Source of the DNA: an uncultured beta proteobacterium
GTDB lineage: Bacteria > Pseudomonadota > Gammaproteobacteria > Burkholderiales > Burkholderiaceae_C
Reading direction: 5' to 3'
DNA: 7,296 nucleotides
NCBI GenBank assembly: GCA_903920405.1
Contig: CAIXMC010000439.1
Location: 1-7,296 of the forward strand
The notes below the pieces were generated by a model, which worked only from the letters and a program-made list of their open reading frames with translations, was not told the origin of the DNA and did not search any database. Shown piece after piece: positions 6,220-7,296 of the stretch. A program made the position numbers and the translations under genes. The stretch's first letter is position 1. Each line of letters opens with the position of its first letter.

Positions 6220-7083
6220 ACCAACAAGAGACATGGCCAGCGCCCATCGGCGTGCCATGGCGGGTGTGTTGATGCAGGTGGTTACATCGCCTGCGCTATA
6301 GACAGAACGATCCAGCAGTTGAATGTCAGCCTCATGCTGACGAGCCACATGTGGGTCTTCAAAAAAGATGACCTTTTGGCAGCGCCTGTCGAGCACCAGC
6401 TCTGCAATTTGCGCATCACCCCCCAAAGGGCCACTTTGATAGCAAGTGACCCAATTTTGTGATGCTGGCCAACCCATCGACCACGCCATGGCGTTGAGTT
6501 GCTTGCCTGTGGTGCCTGTGGCCACACGACCTGCAAATCGTGACAACGTATCAAAATGCTCACTTGCAAATGCCATCATGTCGTGTTTGAGGGCATCATG
6601 GGCGACCAGTGCTACCACTTGGGACTCAAGCGCCCAGCTTTGTTGTGACTGAGGCACAGGGTTTTCTGTCAATCCGGCGCAGACCAGTTCAACAGCCACC
6701 CACTCAATGGCACCGGCGAGGGTGGCAACAAAAGGTTTACCGTGAATGACACACTGGCGCTTGAGTGCCTGTGTTTCGGGGTACATCGATGTCGGGTTCA
6801 CCGGATCGATAAAAAAGAAGACACCATTGAGTGCAGTTTGCGGCGACAGCCCACCTGCTGCACGCGAGACCAGACGCATCAGCCCCCCGTCGCGACCGTG
6901 TCCAACCGAGACCAATTGATTGCGCAGCAAATCGTTAATCACCAAAGTGTCATGTGCACCTCCTGTGGCGTGCAATTGAAGCGCGAGCTGACGCAGGCCA
7001 GGTTCACAAAGTCGCGCCCAACGCAACAGCGCACAATCAGGCCCCAGCCGGTGAAGTCGGTGGGCAACAAGTCCAAAATTCAT
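6211..7083 (-). CDS. mgsA: Tandem-duplicated methylglyoxal synthase-like protein
   Basis: 290-residue protein, about twice the length of E. coli MgsA (about 150). Methylglyoxal synthase converts dihydroxyacetone phosphate to methylglyoxal and phosphate, a bypass of lower glycolysis. The C-terminal half (about 155-285) matches it well: ALVAHD with H162-D163, ATGTTGK at 188-194, SGPLGGD ending in the catalytic-base equivalent D223, FFEDP with D243, then H250 and D253. The N-terminal half (about 1-130) follows the same order of elements but is degenerate: GLVAHR (D to R), ATGGAH, GHGRDGG instead of SGPxGGD, FFIDP kept, then M100 and E103 in place of His and Asp. This reads as an internal duplication with one copy kept catalytic. 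I start at ATG 7083 because MNFGLVAH aligns with the first strand of the fold; a TTG at 7134 would add 17 residues. Neither start has a convincing Shine-Dalgarno. It is convergent with the preceding gene, with no evident operon partner here. Confidence 0.82.
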   Translation of the reverse strand: MNFGLVAHRLHRLGPDCALLRWARLCEPGLRQLALQLHATGGAHDTLVINDLLRNQLVSVGHGRDGGLMRLVSRAAGGLSPQTALNGVFFFIDPVNPTSMYPETQALKRQCVIHGKPFVATLAGAIEWVAVELVCAGLTENPVPQSQQSWALESQVVALVAHDALKHDMMAFASEHFDTLSRFAGRVATGTTGKQLNAMAWSMGWPASQNWVTCYQSGPLGGDAQIAELVLDRRCQKVIFFEDPHVARQHEADIQLLDRSVYSAGDVTTCINTPAMARRWALAMSLVGMP

Positions 7084-7296
7084 TATGTTTAGTCGATTTT
7101 TAACACTACAGCTTTTCCACCAAATTCTGTCCAAAATTCAGCCCCATTTCATTGCCATTCCGGGGATGTCTGAAATTTTGACTGCCATGACTTATTGAGA
7201 AGTTGCGAAATAAAAAAGAAAACAATAGCAATGTATCCTTATCCCATAAGGGCTACAGGCACTTTTTATGGGTAAAAAATTCATTCATCATTCGGG
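7084..7296. other. Right-edge non-coding region upstream of the methylglyoxal synthase-like gene
   Basis: AT-rich upstream region for the minus-strand gene. A small perfect hairpin lies at 7237-7251 (CCTTAT, CCC loop, ATAAGG). A 12-bp direct repeat GTCCAAAATTCA occurs at 7071-7082 and 7129-7140, the first copy abutting the start codon. I could not pick out a confident promoter on either strand. An ATG at 7268 opens a plus-strand frame that leaves the window after about nine codons; this is too short to call a gene. Confidence 0.45.

Noticed and set aside
7268..7296. Start of a plus-strand gene (MGKKFIHHS...) leaving the window
   Set aside because: Only about nine codons are visible, with no strong ribosome site or recognisable family, so it cannot be supported.

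Overview
The window looks like chromosomal DNA of a free-living betaproteobacterium, probably Comamonadaceae-like (Rhodoferax/Polaromonas type). This is an inference from the style of the alanine racemase, the receptor sequence and the dispersed palindromes of the ATTCCC-N8-GGGAAT type. No rRNA, tRNA, CRISPR array or recognisable transposase gene is visible. Six genes are supported.

Left block, minus strand (3362 down to 225): a compact signalling operon read in the order methyl-accepting chemotaxis receptor, stand-alone receiver protein, receiver/HD-GYP phosphodiesterase. The genes are 1 and about 20 bases apart, so they are almost certainly co-transcribed. The receptor has almost no periplasmic part and carries a Cache-like sensor at its cytoplasmic C-terminus. 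The operon therefore looks like a device that senses an internal cue and acts through two phospho-receivers, one of which has the intact motifs for degrading cyclic di-GMP. No CheA, CheW or other histidine kinase is present, so the phosphate source must lie elsewhere.

Middle (3363-3755): a divergent intergenic region of about 390 bases between the receptor and the alanine racemase. It is packed with two separate long inverted repeats (3421-3548 and 3581-3706), the first built around two perfect dRS3-like palindromes. The second lies just upstream of the racemase and contains a hairpin followed by five T's.

Right block: alanine racemase (alr, 3756-4907, plus), followed 10 bases later by an HD-GYP-related protein (4918-6138) that has lost the HD dyad and the GYP motif. 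Converging on it from the right is a minus-strand gene (7083-6211) for an unusual methylglyoxal synthase-like protein. This protein appears to be a tandem duplication: the C-terminal copy keeps every active-site residue I can place, and the N-terminal copy has lost most of them. The last 213 bases (7084-7296) hold the upstream region of that gene and no clearly supported gene.

The most unusual items are the duplicated methylglyoxal synthase, the receptor with an inside-facing Cache domain in a kinase-less operon, the motif-less HD-GYP relative paired with alr, and the twin inverted repeats in front of alr.
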